A stretch of 64,000 bases of DNA from Endomychus coccineus (taxonomy: Eukaryota; Arthropoda; Insecta; Coleoptera; Endomychidae). A program made the position numbers and the translations under genes. Location: assembly GCA_958510875.1 (NCBI GenBank), contig OY294068.1, positions 73,386,633 through 73,450,632 of the forward strand, read 5' to 3'. The notes under the pieces are model-generated. The model was not told the DNA's origin. It saw only the letters and a program-made list of their open reading frames with translations, and did not search any database. Positions 10,112-21,010 of the stretch are shown piece by piece (position 1 is the stretch's first letter; each line of letters begins with the position of its first letter).

Positions 10112-11737
10112 CTGAAATAGTGGAGCATAGAAAATCATCACTTCAAATATGCGTGTTCTTATTGTTATTATACCGGGAGCTATTGAATGAAATTCTTGAT
10201 AATTCAATTTCACTTAAAAATCTTAAGATGTATTTTATTCTATTTCTTCAAAGAAGATCACGAATATCACCCCTGCCATTCGGACTGACCGTTGAAACAA
10301 AGCCATTTTATGAGAAAACCAATTGCCTAGCGCAATAATTTCAAACGGCTAAAAAGACTCAAATCAAAATCTAATCTATTTGCATGAATATAGTTTTGTT
10401 GAGGAATTATTTCAGATATTTTGGAGACAAAACAAAATGAAAATACTTAACTCTATTTTCATTGAAAATGACTAATAACCTCAGATCAATAAAAGATATA
10501 GAGGCGCCTTAGGTGTAATACTGTCTGATTTATAGATGAGAGGGGCTGGGACGTCATGAGCGTTTTGTTTATACGGGATCTGGGACTGACGGTGTAATTT
10601 ATTGAAAGGTACGTTGTAAAGGAAACGTTCTCAATTGAAAAATATATATACCTGTTAATTATACCCTTCATACATTCTATAGGAAGTTGTACCATGCTTA
10701 TCAATTATTACTCAAGAATAGTCGAAGAAAATATTTGCAAAGGCACAATTCACACTAACAACACAAACATAAACAAACAAGTTGGATCAATCGTCATAAC
10801 TCACAAAATTAATGAACGGACATTATGATATTAGTTTTAACCTTAACCACGCCCTACGTAAATAAACAAAACATGCTATGTATGATTCTGAACAAGAATA
10901 GAAAAGCCCTCTCTATATCTTTTATTGCTCTGAGCAAATTCCTACAGAACTTTCGAACAAATCACAATCCATCAAATGAAGAAGAAAAGCCATGACTACT
11001 GTAAATAATAAAAACTAAGACCGCTGGATATAGCAATCATTAAACTTTGCATTACATCAAGTTTCATCAGTGGAATAAAAAATGAAAGCAATCCCTTCAG
11101 ATTTCTCCATAAAAAGTAATTTATAATGCAAGCTAGACAAATCCAGTTTGTCATCTACAGACAAATCATACTACACCATACAGACCAGAAGATTTGTATG
11201 AAGGAGAGACAATTGCAGTATGAAAACTAAGATTTAGTCTCGTTTTCATCCCAAAATCTTCGAGTACTCAATATTATATTTTACAAAGAACAAATTATAC
11301 ACAACTCAAACAAAACAAAAACTATATTGTCATATTTCCATAGTTGTTAGGTGTAAACTATTTTTTTCGAATTGAAAGTTGACACCACCAAGCACCAAAA
11401 GTAAAATTAACAAATCTTCAATTCAGTCATACCTTATGTAATATGTTGAAAAGATCTCATCTTTCCAAGACAGTCACATTTCCTGTAATAATTGACGAAA
11501 AAGATTTTCAGAGATTAATTCATGACAGGAGCTTTGATAATGTTTGAATTTTACTTAATAGTAGGGACGACCTTAGATATTTTTCTCCAGTTAGGTGAGG
11601 AAGGAATTAAAAAATTAAATATGTTTATCAAAGTACTACTGAATTAATTCAACATTACAAGGATTTTTTCCGTCAATTTTCCAAACAAACATTATGCCAG
11701 AAAACATTACAAAAATTGATTTATAATTGTTATTATT
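10112..11737. other. Intron of the B56 gene, no element recognised
   Basis: Lies between exon 5 and the non-LTR fragment. I searched it on the minus strand for the expected short exon (LLxRTVxxEA) and did not find one. The open frame on the opposite strand at 9988-10338 is antisense to exon 5. Confidence 0.5.
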
Positions 11738-13350
11738 AACGTGTGGGGGGGGGTCCCTTCAATCTATGCAGAGGCTATTTGCATTCATGGAGCGGTCCCC
11801 ACTCAAAGGTGGGCGAATAGCCACCTATCCAACACCCAGTCAAGACTGGGTGTCAGGACAGGTGGTTAATGTCCTGACGAGGTTCAGCACCCTCTTGAGG
11901 AAATCAGGGTCACGCACCTGCACATAATGTGCATTGACGTTTCGGTTTTTCGTTTGCACCACCTGCATAATGGTAAATCGCTCAGATTCATTTTGTGGAG
12001 ATGGTAGTCGAACGGTTAATGTCCTGTTAGCAGTTTGGCATCGGTTTTAACCGTCTTCCTCACTTGCTGAGACCAGTCTTTCCTACTGTGTGCGGTTCAA
12101 TCAGTGCTTGAGACTGTCTGCAACCGATCACTAGTTACCCCTCTTTCGAGTGTTGTGATCTGACCCAGCAATGGATCTCTCTTGATGTTACTCTTCGGGA
12201 CGCCTTATTACCCCTTATTCCAGAGTGACTGGAGATCCAGAATAGGATGAGTGCTTTAGTATCTGCTAAGATTGTTTAGCGTGTTAATGCAATCCCAAGC
12301 GAACTGCTTCCCTGCCTGTGCAGATGCTGATATGGTTTTGCGTTTCTTCTTCAAGCGCTGTTTGGACACAGGGCGTTACAGCCAGTGTTTCGGCTCGGCT
12401 TGTTTGCCTAGAGCTATGATAATAGCTTTATTGGGGCGTTTGCGGTATATCCTTGCTCCCAGCTGTCCTTGGTTTGTGACCCCATCAGTAAACCAGATTT
12501 CACCATTGGTTGGTAGGGTTAATTGGCTACTATTGTTGAGCTAATCTTCCTTGGAGGGTATTCTCATGCGATATTTCTTGTCGAAAGTATAATGTGGTGA
12601 CATCCCATCCGTTCTCATCGAATGTGATGTTTTTCCACTATTGGTAGTAAGATATGATAATTACCTTTCGCCTTTCACAGTTCAATTGACATAAGTCTGT
12701 GGGCAGGTCCAGTTGCCGCTTCTTGTATTCAGGTGCAATGGTACCACCCTTATCAGAGCTCCAAGTGCAGCCGTGGGAGTACTTTTCACAGCCCCCGTGG
12801 CCTCGTCTACGATGAAATTTTTTAGATACTCCAGGCTTCATTTAGTCCTTCTGTCTTTTCCACTACATCACCGAGGCATATTATGGTATTTGGGCTGAGG
12901 CCCCAATTGTGGCTAATGGCTGCAGAACCAGAAGACTGTAGTGAATTTGCGACACGGTTGTTCTAATTGTGGTTCCAAGGAGTTTTTCGTTCAAGATGAC
13001 CCCTAGGTATTTGGCTTGGTCGCTGATGTTAATCACCTGACCTGCTAGAGTCAGTCCTCTGGTGGGTTACTGTCTTGTACTTCCTATGAAAACTACAATT
13101 TTTGTTTTCTTAGGGTTAATCTTCAGCCCTTTGTCACAACACCATTTACTTAGTACACTCAGGGCTGATTGAATTAAGTAAATCAGGGGGTTCAAAAATG
13201 TTTACTTTGACGATTATGAGTATGTCATCAGCATACCCAATCACATGACATCCTAGGTTGGCTACTTTCCTTAGTCCATCATCGAAAATTATATTCCAGA
13301 TGGTGGGTGAGAGTACTCCACCCTGTGGGCATCTACACAAATTGAATTAT
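11738..13350 (-). mobile_element. Decayed non-LTR retrotransposon, RT and RNase H part
   Basis: Read on the minus strand, from high to low coordinates: RT motifs RCPQGGVLSPTIWNIIFDDG, then VIGYADDILIIV (catalytic YADD near 13185-13230), then thumb-like KGLKINPKKTKIVVF and KYLGVILNEKLL. Next comes an RNase H start EIWFTDGVTNQGQLGARIY (near 12481), and a terminal Cys-His cluster LCRWCKRKTETSMHIMCRC. Many stops and frameshifts break it, and the 5' part (ORF1, endonuclease) is missing. The order RT-RNase H-CCHC places it among the I/R1/Jockey-group elements; the clade is not decided. It sits inside the B56 intron in the same orientation as the gene. Confidence 0.75.
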
Positions 13351-13604
13351 TTCTCTGATAGTATCAATACACAAATTGATACTATCGGGGGTAATACCAC
13401 GAGAGCTCGCTATACTGTCGAGAATATTTTTGTCAAAAATCAACGAGATCATATTGCTTGGTAACACATTAGAACTGAGATAAGTTAGAAATTTCATAGT
13501 AGAAAATTTATATTCAAGAATCTGATAGAATCTGTATGGACAGTGGTGAGTACTTTCGACTTGCGAATTATGTTTTAACTCGAACATATAGAAAAGTAAC
13601 TTAC

Positions 13605-13782
13605 GTCTATTGATTCATGATCTACATTCTCCAAACTGACATCATCGTCTGGATCAGGACTTGTTATCATGTTGTTAATTTCGGAATTTTTGGAATTTCC
13701 AAATTCGTAATCTGGCCTGCCCGCTGCTAAACTCTCCACTTTTCCCCATAGCTCTTGTCGTTGATTTTGACGCTCTCGTTCT
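13605..13782 (-). CDS. PP2A-B': PP2A B56 exon 4: basic/charged tail segment
   Basis: Too short and atypical to stand out as an ORF. It was found by looking for the segment that follows 'YRQERQK' in B56 proteins. The acceptor TACTGCAG|A completes the split Lys codon, followed by ERERQNQRQELWGKVESLA and then an acidic stretch ending ENVDHESID at a GAC|GTAAGT donor (phase 0). Family members carry KEREEMWxKxExLA at the same place, so the match is good. It gives about residues 502-561. The region after LAAGRPDYEF is not conserved and includes PDPDDDVS, acidic and probably disordered. A degenerate non-LTR element occupies the intron downstream of it. Confidence 0.88.
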
Positions 13783-14077
13783 CTGCAGTAATGAAAGCTG
13801 ATTAATATATTGCTGTTTGAATTTTAATAGATCTTTAACATTGTTTAGTATACATCTGTTATTGGTAGGGCGAATATCATTATCGATGACCTATTGGAAT
13901 TTTCTGGGTGTCTTGGGTGTATAAAATGAATGAGGAACTTGTTAAGGTTAGGGAATCTATGACATAGAATAATACGATTTGTGATGTTGAAGGGCCACAT
14001 CTCGGATGTTATAAAATTCAGATAGCTTTGCTGGTCCCAGAGATGATGAAGCATAATTATCTAATTTTTGTGAACAT

Positions 14078-15300
14078 ACGAGGGCAAGATGAAAAGTCCC
14101 TGAAAAATAAAACAGAAGACGCCACAATCGAAAATTCCAAGTGACATTTGTGATGTACCATTTTTAACTAGAACGCATTACAATTTTCAGACTGATATGT
14201 CACTCAGTTCTGTTTTGACTGTCATCGATAGCAAGCAGTCTTGAAGATTTTTGTAAATATGGAGAAAAGTGAATTTTGCGTCTTGATTAAATATTATTTC
14301 TTGCGTGAAAACCATAGCATCGCTGGTTAAACATTATGAGGACTCTTCACCTTCGATTGGAACGAGTCACAAGTGGTTTATTGATTTTCGTTATGGTAGT
14401 ATGACCAAAGAGAATGCCGAACGTTCTGGTCATCCTATTGAGGTTTAAACGCCAGAAATCGTCGATAAAATCCATGGTATGAGATTGGACGGTCGGCGAG
14501 TTAAAGTGCACGAGATTGCTGAGGCTATGGACATCTCAACCTAACGGGTACGGAACATTTTGCATAAATTTTTGGATATGAGAAAGCTATCTGCCAGATG
14601 GGTGCCGCATTTGCTCTCTGTTGCCAACAGCGCGACCGTGTGACAACTTCAAAGGAGTGTTTGGCGATGTTCAAGCGCGATATGGACTTTTTGCACCGTT
14701 TCGTAACCGTAGACGAAACATGGTTCCATCACAACCCAGCAGACCAAAGAACAGTCGAAACAGCGAACTTGTCTTGGCGAATAGGAGCCGAAAAAGGCCA
14801 AAGTGGGTCATGGCGACAGTTTTTTTGGGATGCGCACGGTATCGTCCATATCGATTACCTTGAAAAGGGTAAAACGATCACCGGCGTATATCACGCATTG
14901 CTGTTGGATCGATTCGACGCCGGTTTGAAGAGAAGCGGCCGCATTTTGCAAAGAAAAAGTGCTCTTTCACCAGGACAACTCACCGGCGCACAGGTCCGCA
15001 GTCGTAATGGCAAAATTGCATAAATTGCGCTACGAATTCGTTCGTCATCCACCATATTCTCCAGATTTGGCCGCCTGCGATTTTTATCTATTTTCTAACT
15101 TGAAGAAATGACTAGGCGGAAAGAGATTTGGCTTCAACGATGAGGTCATCGGTGAAACAAACGCCTGTTTTGAGAAATTGCCGAAATCGTATTATTTCGA
15201 AGGAATCGGGCTACAAGGATATTATGTTGAGAAATAAAATAAGTTTTGACCAAATAAATCATTTCTTGTTTCATTCTTCAGGGACTTTTCACCTTGCATA
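14078..15300 (+). mobile_element. mariner element with TIRs, dead
   Basis: The left end TACGAGGGCAAGATGAAAAG and the right end (inverse TATGCAAGGTGAAAAGTCCC) form a TIR of about 35 bp sharing GATGAAAAGTCCCTGAA/GGTGAAAAGTCCCTGAA, with flanking TA. The 1.2-kb length fits mariner. The transposase is a pseudogene. Confidence 0.85.
14260..15237 (+). pseudogene. mariner transposase pseudogene
   Basis: It starts MEKSEFCVLIKYYFL, as in classic mariner proteins (usual length about 345 aa). The first third has several stops. The middle reads DRVTTSKECLAMFKRDMDFL, then RFVTVDETWFHH (first catalytic Asp) and FWDAHGIVHIDYLEKGKTI. Further down, after a frameshift, come MAKLHKLRYE, HPPYSPDLAACDFYLFSNLK (third Asp, mariner D,D34D spacing) and a stop in WLGGKRFGF. 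The end reads YYVEK. The most open part is 14598-15023. Not functional. Confidence 0.88.
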
Positions 15301-15490
15301 GATATAAAATATAAGCAATATCCCGAACTGTTATTTATATACTTAGAATTTCCATATTTTTTCGACTGTTCGGGCTGGGCTGTTACGAGATGAACAGAAA
15401 GTTACAGTTTACTTGCTTGGGAAACCATTCCCTTGCTGCTTTAATTGGTAAGCGTCGGCATTATATTTGATCTAAATACTTATTAACAAG

Positions 15491-15565
15491 TTTAAGGGTG
15501 AGCACCGTCGATATCTAAGTAAAAGTTGATCGTAAAGCATCCGAAAAGCAGTTATTATAAAAGTG
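15491..15565 (+). repeat. Left terminal inverted repeat of YR element 2
   Basis: Begins TTTAAGGGTGAGCACCGTCG. It matches the inverse of 17795-17869 at 64 of 75 positions without gaps, by hand count. TTAA at 15492-15495. Confidence 0.88.
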
Positions 15566-15897
15566 GCGAGGGAAATAGCTGGATATACTCTCACTTCAAC
15601 GAAATATTTAATGGAAGTAGGTAAGTGATACTGTGACTTTCAGTTTTAATAGCCTACCTGTGATATTATGTATACTTTGTGCTTATAGGTAGTTACTCCT
15701 AAATCTATATTGCCCATATCTCCTTTACAAACAAGATATTAAATGTGTTTTTCTACAAACGCTTAACAAAGTAGCCTTTGACGCTTTCAGATTTCAACGC
15801 AAAGTTGACGTTTTCCGTGAAATGTCATTTTGTGACAGCATTTGCGCTCTAAAGCGGAAATATTTCGAAAACGCTCGCTTCTCCAACGTATTTCTGC

Positions 15898-17127
15898 ATG
15901 ATGATTGATGATAGTGACAGTGAATTATCAAACACTCCTCCTGATGTAGCAGAAAGTGCAAAAATTGTTACTTTGAATCTCCTACCAGAGAAATCAAGGA
16001 AGAAATATGAATTACAATACGGTAAATTCATGACGTGGTGCCAGTCGAAGAAGGTGAATAAGTATTCAGAAAACGTATTACTGGCTTATTTTGGAGAAAA
16101 ATCATTGATTTGTAAGTCATCAACTCTTTGGTCTACGTATTCGATGATACGGACATGCTTGAATGTTAAAAATAACATCGAAATCAATAAGTATCCTAAA
16201 CTTATCGCATTTCTGAAGAAACAGTCTGTTGGATATAAAGCGAAAAAATCCAAAACATTCACCACTGAAGATATTCACAAATTTTTACAAGAAGCGCCCG
16301 ATGAAGAATATCTACTAAAAAAGGTAAATTTTAATATTTTATGCTCTTAGTAGTTTGAGAAGCGGTTAGTATTTTTTTGAATTTAGTGCAATTTGGTTGG
16401 CATAGACATTTGGAATAGCTATTAATTGCAGTTTTTTTTATAGGTTATTCTAATTATGGGTATTGCTGGTCCCTGCAGGCGCGATGAGTTGGTCAAAATG
16501 GAGATTGGTGACATAGAAGATAAGGATTCTATTTTAATAGTCCGAATTCCCGATTCAAAAACGAGAATAAGCCGTGTTTTTACGATTGTTGGTCATAATG
16601 AAGAGAATTCAGTTGATTATCTTTCAATTTGTAAAAAATATATTGCACTCAGAAAACATTGTCTGAATAACAATACTGTCCAACGTCTATTTTTACGTTA
16701 TGAAAAAGGTAGATGTATGAAACAAGTTGTGGGTATGAATACAATCGGCAAGACTCCCAGTGACATTGCTGAATATTTGAAATTGCCCGAGCATAATTTA
16801 TATACTGGACACTGTCTCCGACGAACCTCTGCTACTTTATTGGTGAATGGTGGAGGTGACCTAATACAACTGAAAAAACATGGTGGATGGAAAAGTAACA
16901 ATGTAGCAGAAGGCTACATAGATGATTCAATCAACAATAAGATTGAAACTACCAAGAGAATATTCTCAAGACCATCTACATCTCGTTCTGTAGATTTCCA
17001 ATATTCGGGGGAATTAATGTTAGATAAATCTACTGATCGTCCATCAGGTTCAGGAATAATAATTAAAGAGTGTCACAATTGTACATTCAATTTTAGTAAA
17101 GTCAATGATAAATTAAATCAACATTAA
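15898..17127 (+). CDS. Crypton-like tyrosine recombinase, copy 2 (intact-looking)
   Basis: CDS join(15898..16323, 16444..17127), 369 residues. Exon 1 (426 nt; MMIDDSDSELSNTPPDVAES ... EEYLLKK) ends AAG|GTAAAT. A 120-bp intron ends TTTTATAG. Exon 2 opens VILIMGIAGPCRRDELVKME. Catalytic residues visible: Arg in CRRDE, His and Arg in TGHCLRRTS, His/Trp in KKHGGWKS, Tyr in EGYIDDS. An N-terminal core-binding-like region contains LNLLPEKSRKKY. The C-terminus carries HNCTFNFSKV after the nucleophile. No stop or shift was seen, so it may still be functional. By family, the protein would cut and join DNA at short core sites in the nucleus. It shares exon-1 length and intron position with the broken copy at 185-1308. 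No RT or other ORF accompanies it. Confidence 0.88.
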
Positions 17128-17239
17128 TCAGGAATTTATAAACTGTACTTGATGTACTTTTGTTGAATAAAGCATCTGGTGTTTTTTCTTTTTTTTTTCT
17201 GAAAACTGCGTTTGTAGAAAAAATCTTGTGTGTATTTCG

Positions 17240-17338
17240 AGCACAAAGTGTCATTGTCGCTCTCCAAAGATTACCGCGCTCCGCTTTGCGTCGCGCGGTA
17301 ACTCTCTTTGTCGAGCGACAATATATCACTTTGCGCTC
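17240..17338. repeat. 99-bp imperfect hairpin after YR copy 2
   Basis: The arms AGCACAAAGTG...TTGTCGCTC and GAGCGACAATATATCACTTT pair, with an inner stem TTACCGCGC/GCGCGGTAA and a GC-rich tip (TCCGCTTTGCGTC). It sits about 110 bp past the stop codon. It has the same length and placement as the hairpin at 1584-1682, but a different sequence. Confidence 0.82.
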
Positions 17339-17794
17339 TTAATACACAAATAGCTATTTTCCTTAATTTCTTCGTTTTTCAATTTGGGAAATAATGATGA
17401 TATCTTTCCATTCGAAATTTTCAAGGGAAACTAAAATGTTTGTTGATTCTTCTGATAGTCACCTAGGATCGGAACAAATACCAAATTGAATTCATGAAAA
17501 CATTATTTTACTAGGCGAATAAATTTCGCTAAAATAAGACTAAGTTTATCAAATTCGGAAAAACCATTATTGCAATAAATATTCTTCTTTCTCCCCACTC
17601 CTCATAGACAAGCTAAAGCAAGTAGTTGTGGGTCAAAATAATGTAAAATATTCTCAAGATTGCAATACACATGAGTTTGATACCCCTTCACTAGAAATAT
17701 ATTTTGACGAAAAAAGTATGGTTTATCATGTCAATCTCGCGCTCTGGCGACGAACCTTGAAAACTGATAATTATTTCAAGATATTTCCCATGTA

Positions 17795-17869
17795 CACTTA
17801 CATAATAACTTTTTTTCGGAAACTTTACGATTAACGGTTACTTAGATATCGACGGGGTTCACCCTTAAA
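17795..17869 (-). repeat. Right terminal inverted repeat of YR element 2
   Basis: Read on the minus strand it begins TTTAAGGGTGAACCCCGTCG. Partner of 15491-15565; TTAA at 17865-17868. Confidence 0.88.
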
Positions 17870-19028
17870 TGGACACCATTGAGTAGGCGCAGAGTTAGAA
17901 CGGTCGTTGAGCTAGGGAAGACCAGTTATGTCAAGGTTGTTGCAGGACTAAATATTAGACATTTTGAATAATTCTAAAATACCATCATTCATCTCAGAAC
18001 ATGATACTCTACATAATAATCAGCAGAATAACTAGAGAATTCATCAAAGAAAATGGACTATTTTCAACAGCGTTTCATTTGTAATAATTACATCTCGAGC
18101 ATGTTTATGTAATACGGTAGCTTTTGCAGCTCATTGATGTAGAGTTGAATAGACTATAGCTCAAAACAAATACAAGAGTAAAGAACATACTACGATGTAA
18201 TTGAAAATTGAGTTTGGCATCAAAATATTTTTACTTTTTAAATCGGTTTGCGATAAAGGTTCCTCACATAACAAATTAACTCTATCTTGGAACGTAAAAA
18301 CTCGACAACCATTCAAAATAAACTGTACCTAAACATAAATTTAACAAGGCAACATTATGAAATTGAAAATGACGTGTATTGACTTATCTGATTATCAACT
18401 CCCATAATTCGGTAAGGAAATTTCAGGAACCAGGACCCAGATCTAGATGTATTGCCTTTAATTCATTATACTTTATTTATTTTGGGTGGCAGTTGTGGTA
18501 AATGAAACAAGACATGGGTGGTTCTTCTTCAATTCCAGTCGCTCACTGTTCAGTAGGTCGTAGAATGCTTTTAATCATGTAACCCATTTTTTTGTTATTA
18601 TCCTCGATTATCAGGTTTTGAATGGTGTTATGTTCGGGAAGTCGTGAGGCGGCTATAACCATTGGTGGCCTATTACTGCAAACCTTAGTCTAGATCGACA
18701 AATATATTTTTTTTGTGAGGGAGCTAACGATAGGGAGGATGATAATCATCCGTGATAATACTTGAAATTTGAATTTGAGAATAGTACGATACTTCACGTT
18801 TCTGCGAATAATTGAAATAACTAAATAACCTTAAAATATCATGAAGGAAATTATATGATATTAACCAGAACAATAAGTCTTTTCTTTACCCGGGAATGTA
18901 GAATTAACTTGCTGCCTGCTCACGAAATTCGCAGACCGACCAAAAGGAACATGCAGGCACAACCACAGCCCCAAACATTTTTAATACCACGCACCGGATG
19001 TTCTCCCAATCAGTTAATGATAATTTCT
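17870..19028. other. Intron of the B56 gene, nothing recognised
   Basis: AT-rich with no coding or clear repeat structure. The open frame at 18855-19040 has no recognisable features. Confidence 0.4.
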
Positions 19029-19563
19029 GGCATTACATAGCTTTCAGCTATTTCATGCACATGAGAATGATCATTCGCGATTTGAATTAAACGCAACTGA
19101 AGCAACAACACTCTCAATCAGTGAAGAGTAACTTTTGGCATTACTTAGCTTTCATCAACTATTTCATGCACATGAAAATGATCATTCGCCATTTGAGTTA
19201 AACGCAACTGAAGCAACAACACTTTAATTAACAAGATTATAAGCTACTGTGAAAGAAGTTGTGTATCGTTCTAAATATGATAATTAAATCACCAGGAACT
19301 TTGCGCTACTGAAATATTCTGGAATATTTGCCAGAGACAACTAAGCTTCATTATGAAAGCATCACAAAAGCTAACGAGTCAAACCCAACTGAAACAACAA
19401 CACTTTCAGGTAAATTGTTTCTCTTAGCATATTCTCTGTTTATAATAACATTCTCCTTTTATCAAAGGAATATTATAAGCTACTGTGAAAAAGTCATGTA
19501 GCGTTCCAAATGTCATAATTAGATCACCAGGAACTTTGCATCAGTGAAATATTTTGGAATATC
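19029..19563. repeat. Local duplications beside exon 3
   Basis: Two pairs of diverged direct repeats: 19029-19113 with 19137-19223 (share TATTTCATGCACATGA and CGCAACTGAAGCAACAACAC, with a partial third copy near 19383), and 19232-19330 with 19468-19563 (share TTATAAGCTACTGTGAAA and TCACCAGGAACTTTGC). They lie 140 bp beyond the exon-3 donor. Confidence 0.75.
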
Positions 19564-19703
19564 AATATCAAACGGCTAAGCTTCATTATGTTGGCATAAT
19601 AAGAACTACTGGAAGTCTCGTGACAATACATTGCTCAAGTGCTTTTTGATCTTGCTTATTCCAAAATAGGATGTACCGAAGTACTAGAAAAAATTATACT
19701 TAC

Positions 19704-20662
19704 TTTTGTCTTTCTTGTCTATACTGTTGGGTACACTCATCGAAAAGTTTTTGATTCATCTCCATGAAAAGTTTCAAGGCATTATAAATGAGGCCATGTA
19801 TAGTTTTATTCCAGTGACTTTTTGAATTCTTGTACAAACTCGGGAACATTAAAGGCAGTATTTCCGTCGCATTTTCGGATACCAATGACATCACATATTC
19901 ATTGTTCCAGTAATACAAAGCTCTCTCGGCCACCTGGAAATGTGGCGAACTGACACATTTCGCGAGCTGTCGAAAAAGCGGATCTGTCACTTTTTGAAAC
20001 TCCGCCGGCTCTATCACATCTAAAATTTCTTCAAGTTCGTTGAGAAACATTACTTCCTTAGGACTGTGAGTTTTCGGCCAGTATTTTAACAAACTGCGAA
20101 TGACAGGCTGAGTTAGAGATGGATCTTTCTCTAAAAATTGTACCACACAATAGGCCAGCTGTGGATGGTAAACAGATAAAGATTTCACTTTATGTAATGG
20201 CATCAGCACCCTCAGCAGAAATACTTTATGTTCTTCTTTCAGAGGCAGAGCAAAACCGTTGATAATTGATCCTAATATTTCCAATAATTCAGCAATGCCA
20301 TTGTGATGTTCCGTTTCATATATAAATCGATAAAATATATTGTTTATTTGTTTACGTATAAATGCCCTAAGACCTAAAAATTTTCCATAAATTCGATGCA
20401 GCGTCGTTTTCAGCAGATCTCTTTCTCTTGGATCTTCCGAATCGAATAAGTCTAATAATTGAAGTAAAAATTTTTGATCAATATATCGTTTGGCAATGTT
20501 GGGGGCAAAATCTGCCGCTTCCAATACTCTAAGGAATAGTTCATACACCAATTGCAAATGTGGCCAAGCAGCCTCAAGGGTAGGTTCGTCTTCTTCAGGA
20601 TCAAATTCAGCACCATTTGGATTTGAAGATGGCGGTAAGGTACGGAAAAGGTTCACAGCAAA
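19704..20662 (-). CDS. PP2A-B': PP2A B56 exon 3: main HEAT-repeat body
   Basis: A 959-nt exon starting at ACAG|TTTGCTGTG ([15 protein letters not shown]) and ending CAAAA|GTAAGT, phase 2. It encodes about 319 residues covering most of the B56 solenoid, with the hallmark stretches [112 protein letters not shown] and [19 protein letters not shown]. These include the surfaces that, in family structures, contact the A and C subunits and the LxxIxE peptide groove. It is intact and highly conserved. The acidic [12 protein letters not shown] loop is a family signature. The following intron starts inside the codon for Lys 502. Confidence 0.98.
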
Positions 20663-20897
20663 CTGTAAATTATAAAATATATCAATGTTAATACATATTC
20701 CTCCATCACGTAAAAGTTTTTACAGATATATGTGCAGGTTGGTGGAGTTTAGCGGTAGGCTAGGTCAAACCACAAAGTAGCAAGAACAGCAAGTACACCT
20801 TCCACCGTGATGCATGTAAACAAATGCGCGATGCCGGATCCGAAAGCTATGTTTATTCGTTGAAAAAAAAGCAATTTTTATTTGCTCCGTGATAGTT
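20663..20897. other. Intron of the B56 gene, upstream side of exon 3
   Basis: Contains the exon-3 acceptor with its AT-rich tract and nothing else recognised. Confidence 0.4.
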
Positions 20898-21010
20898 TGT
20901 TACAAATACTTTCGTGTTGTGTTGTTGGGTGCACAAATAGACCTGAAAAGTTTCCGCCACACTTTTGTTGCCGTAAAGCCACTCACAAAGAAAACAAAGA
21001 AAATGATTGA
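20898..21010 (+). pseudogene. THAP-like zinc-finger start (fragment)
   Basis: The open segment reads LLQILSCCVVGCTNRPEKFP, then PHFCCRKAT and a stop. CCVVGCTNR followed by FP is the usual beginning of a THAP (C2CH) DNA-binding domain, found in P-element-type transposases and host factors. The rest of the domain (W, second C2H pair) is not clear in any frame. Short and degenerate, so low confidence. Confidence 0.3.

Larger units (their letters stand above)
15491..17869 (+). mobile_element. TIR-flanked tyrosine-recombinase transposon (2.38 kb)
   Basis: Two 75-bp inverted repeats with TTAA just inside their outer edge (15492-15495, 17865-17868) enclose a single two-exon tyrosine-recombinase gene, an inner 17-bp inverted repeat (TGTTTTTCTACAAACGC at about 15745, inverse at about 17208) and a 99-bp hairpin (17240-17338). 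Known Cryptons (YR-only DNA transposons) generally lack TIRs, while TTAA plus TIR is usual for DDE transposons such as piggyBac or Kolobok. Either this is a YR element with TIRs, or a YR element nested in, or riding on, a non-autonomous TTAA element. No DDE transposase remains here. Confidence 0.7.

Noticed and set aside
9988..10338. 116-residue open frame on the plus strand
   Set aside because: Antisense to the conserved B56 terminal exon; no family features.
15491..17869. piggyBac element by TTAA and TIR
   Set aside because: No piggyBac transposase remains, the termini do not start with the usual CCC, and the only gene is a tyrosine recombinase.
19704..20662. Assignment to the alpha/epsilon B56 branch (wdb)
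   Set aside because: Exon 2 and the [10 protein letters not shown] / [19 protein letters not shown] wording fit gamma/delta better; alpha/epsilon proteins differ at these places.
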